A stretch of DNA of 64,000 bases, taken from contig NZ_CP098806.1 of NCBI RefSeq assembly GCF_023822005.2, positions 4,030,001-4,094,000 of the forward strand, in the 5' to 3' direction. A model generated the notes under the pieces. That model was given only the letters and a program-made list of their open reading frames with translations. It was not told where the DNA came from and did no database searches. Shown in pieces: positions 63,833 to 64,000 of this stretch. This DNA comes from Dyadobacter fanqingshengii (GTDB lineage: Bacteria; Bacteroidota; Bacteroidia; Cytophagales; Spirosomataceae). Position 1 is the stretch's first letter. Each line of letters begins with the position of its first letter. The translations under genes and the position numbers were made by a program.

Positions 63833-64000
63833 CTACTCTTCTTCCTCCTCCTCTTCCTCGCTTGTTTTCTTCTTTTTGCGGGTTTTCCGGCCGGGAATAT
63901 CCTCCCGGTCCCGGAGCTTTTTGTCGTCCACATTTTTATTCAAAAATTCATTGATACGGTCCATATCAAAACTCGTGGTGATCTCACCGAATGAGTTGAT
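63833..64000 (-). CDS. C-terminal fragment of an unrecognised protein with a charged tail, cut by the window edge
   Basis: The frame is open to base 64000, so the start is outside. 55 residues are visible: a folded-looking segment (INSFGEITTSFDMDRINEFLNKNV), a basic patch (KLRDREDIPGRKTRKKKKTS) and eight glutamates before the stop. This basic-then-acidic tail gives no family by itself; I do not recognise it. It is co-directional with the AIM24-like gene, 51 bases away. Confidence 0.6.
   Translation of the reverse strand: MNSFGEITTSFDMDRINEFLNKNVDDKKLRDREDIPGRKTRKKKKTSEEEEEEEE

Noticed and set aside
1..64000. CRISPR arrays, tRNA or rRNA genes, riboswitches
   Set aside because: No regularly spaced direct repeats, no cloverleaf-like or rRNA-like sequence and no known riboswitch core were recognised on either strand by reading; a covariance-model scan would be needed for certainty.

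Overview
The window reads as a chromosomal segment of a Bacteroidota bacterium, most likely an environmental Cytophagales member close to Dyadobacter (inferred from gene content; no rRNA is present to test it). Supporting signs are two SusC/SusD pairs, a C-terminal type IX secretion-like tail, TonB receptors with an N-terminal carboxypeptidase-regulatory-like domain, promoters of the TTTG / TAnnTTTG type, and almost no Shine-Dalgarno sequences. I saw no tRNA, rRNA, CRISPR array, transposase or prophage.

Region by region: (1) 1-7487, a same-strand set for sugar/uronate oxidation: a truncated propeller/toroid protein, a DUF3748 lipoprotein, mannonate dehydratase UxuA, an SDR dehydrogenase, a ThuA protein and a Tat-exported Gfo/Idh/MocA protein, closed by a strong terminator. 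(2) 7565-16143, mixed genes: AraC regulator, small lipoprotein, tagatose/psicose-3-epimerase-like isomerase, a TonB siderophore receptor with a PepSY membrane protein behind a probable iron-responsive promoter, a GH125 alpha-mannosidase and a GNAT acetyltransferase. (3) 16294-21300, a Gfo/Idh protein lacking the usual EKP motif, a perfect 25-bp inverted repeat, and a 1254-residue secreted ThuA / dehydrogenase-propeller / HEAT / azurin-like fusion. (4) 21407-34565, an AraC regulator, a HyuA-HyuB 5-oxoprolinase fusion, an NRAMP-fold transporter without metal ligands, an S9 prolyl peptidase and a SusC/SusD pair. (5) 34566-39057, AT-rich accessory genes wrapped around an M24 aminopeptidase P: a DUF3800 protein and a tandemly duplicated two-gene module (DUF6934-like protein plus a 52-53 residue partner with ATGA overlap). 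The three accessory transcription units share the leader motif AACACACTAT. (6) 39058-48762, on the minus strand, a complete trans-4-hydroxy-L-proline degradation operon (deaminase, aldehyde dehydrogenase, epimerase, D-amino-acid oxidase-type enzyme) followed by a DUF885 peptidase, an APC permease and an M28 peptidase. (7) 48886-52860, two DUF3857/transglutaminase-like proteins, one with an intact Cys-His pair and one without. (8) 53080-62892, a Gfo/Idh protein, a 600-bp leader with a perfect LacI-type operator, a second SusC/SusD pair, a sialate-O-acetylesterase-like secreted esterase and a propeller lipoprotein. (9) 62925-64000, repeat units, a TIGR00266/AIM24 protein and the C-terminal end of an unrecognised protein.

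The main biological reading is that 22348-48762 is a locus for harvesting proline-, hydroxyproline- and pyroglutamate-rich peptides (collagen or plant hydroxyproline-rich glycoproteins are candidate sources). Outer-membrane uptake (SusC/D), periplasmic peptidases (S9, M28, DUF885), Xaa-Pro cleavage (M24), permeases, 5-oxoprolinase and a full route from hydroxyproline to 2-oxoglutarate lie together. The cluster-level function is inference; the individual family assignments are well supported by motifs. The least-described element is the duplicated DUF6934-like/small-protein module at 37154-38994.
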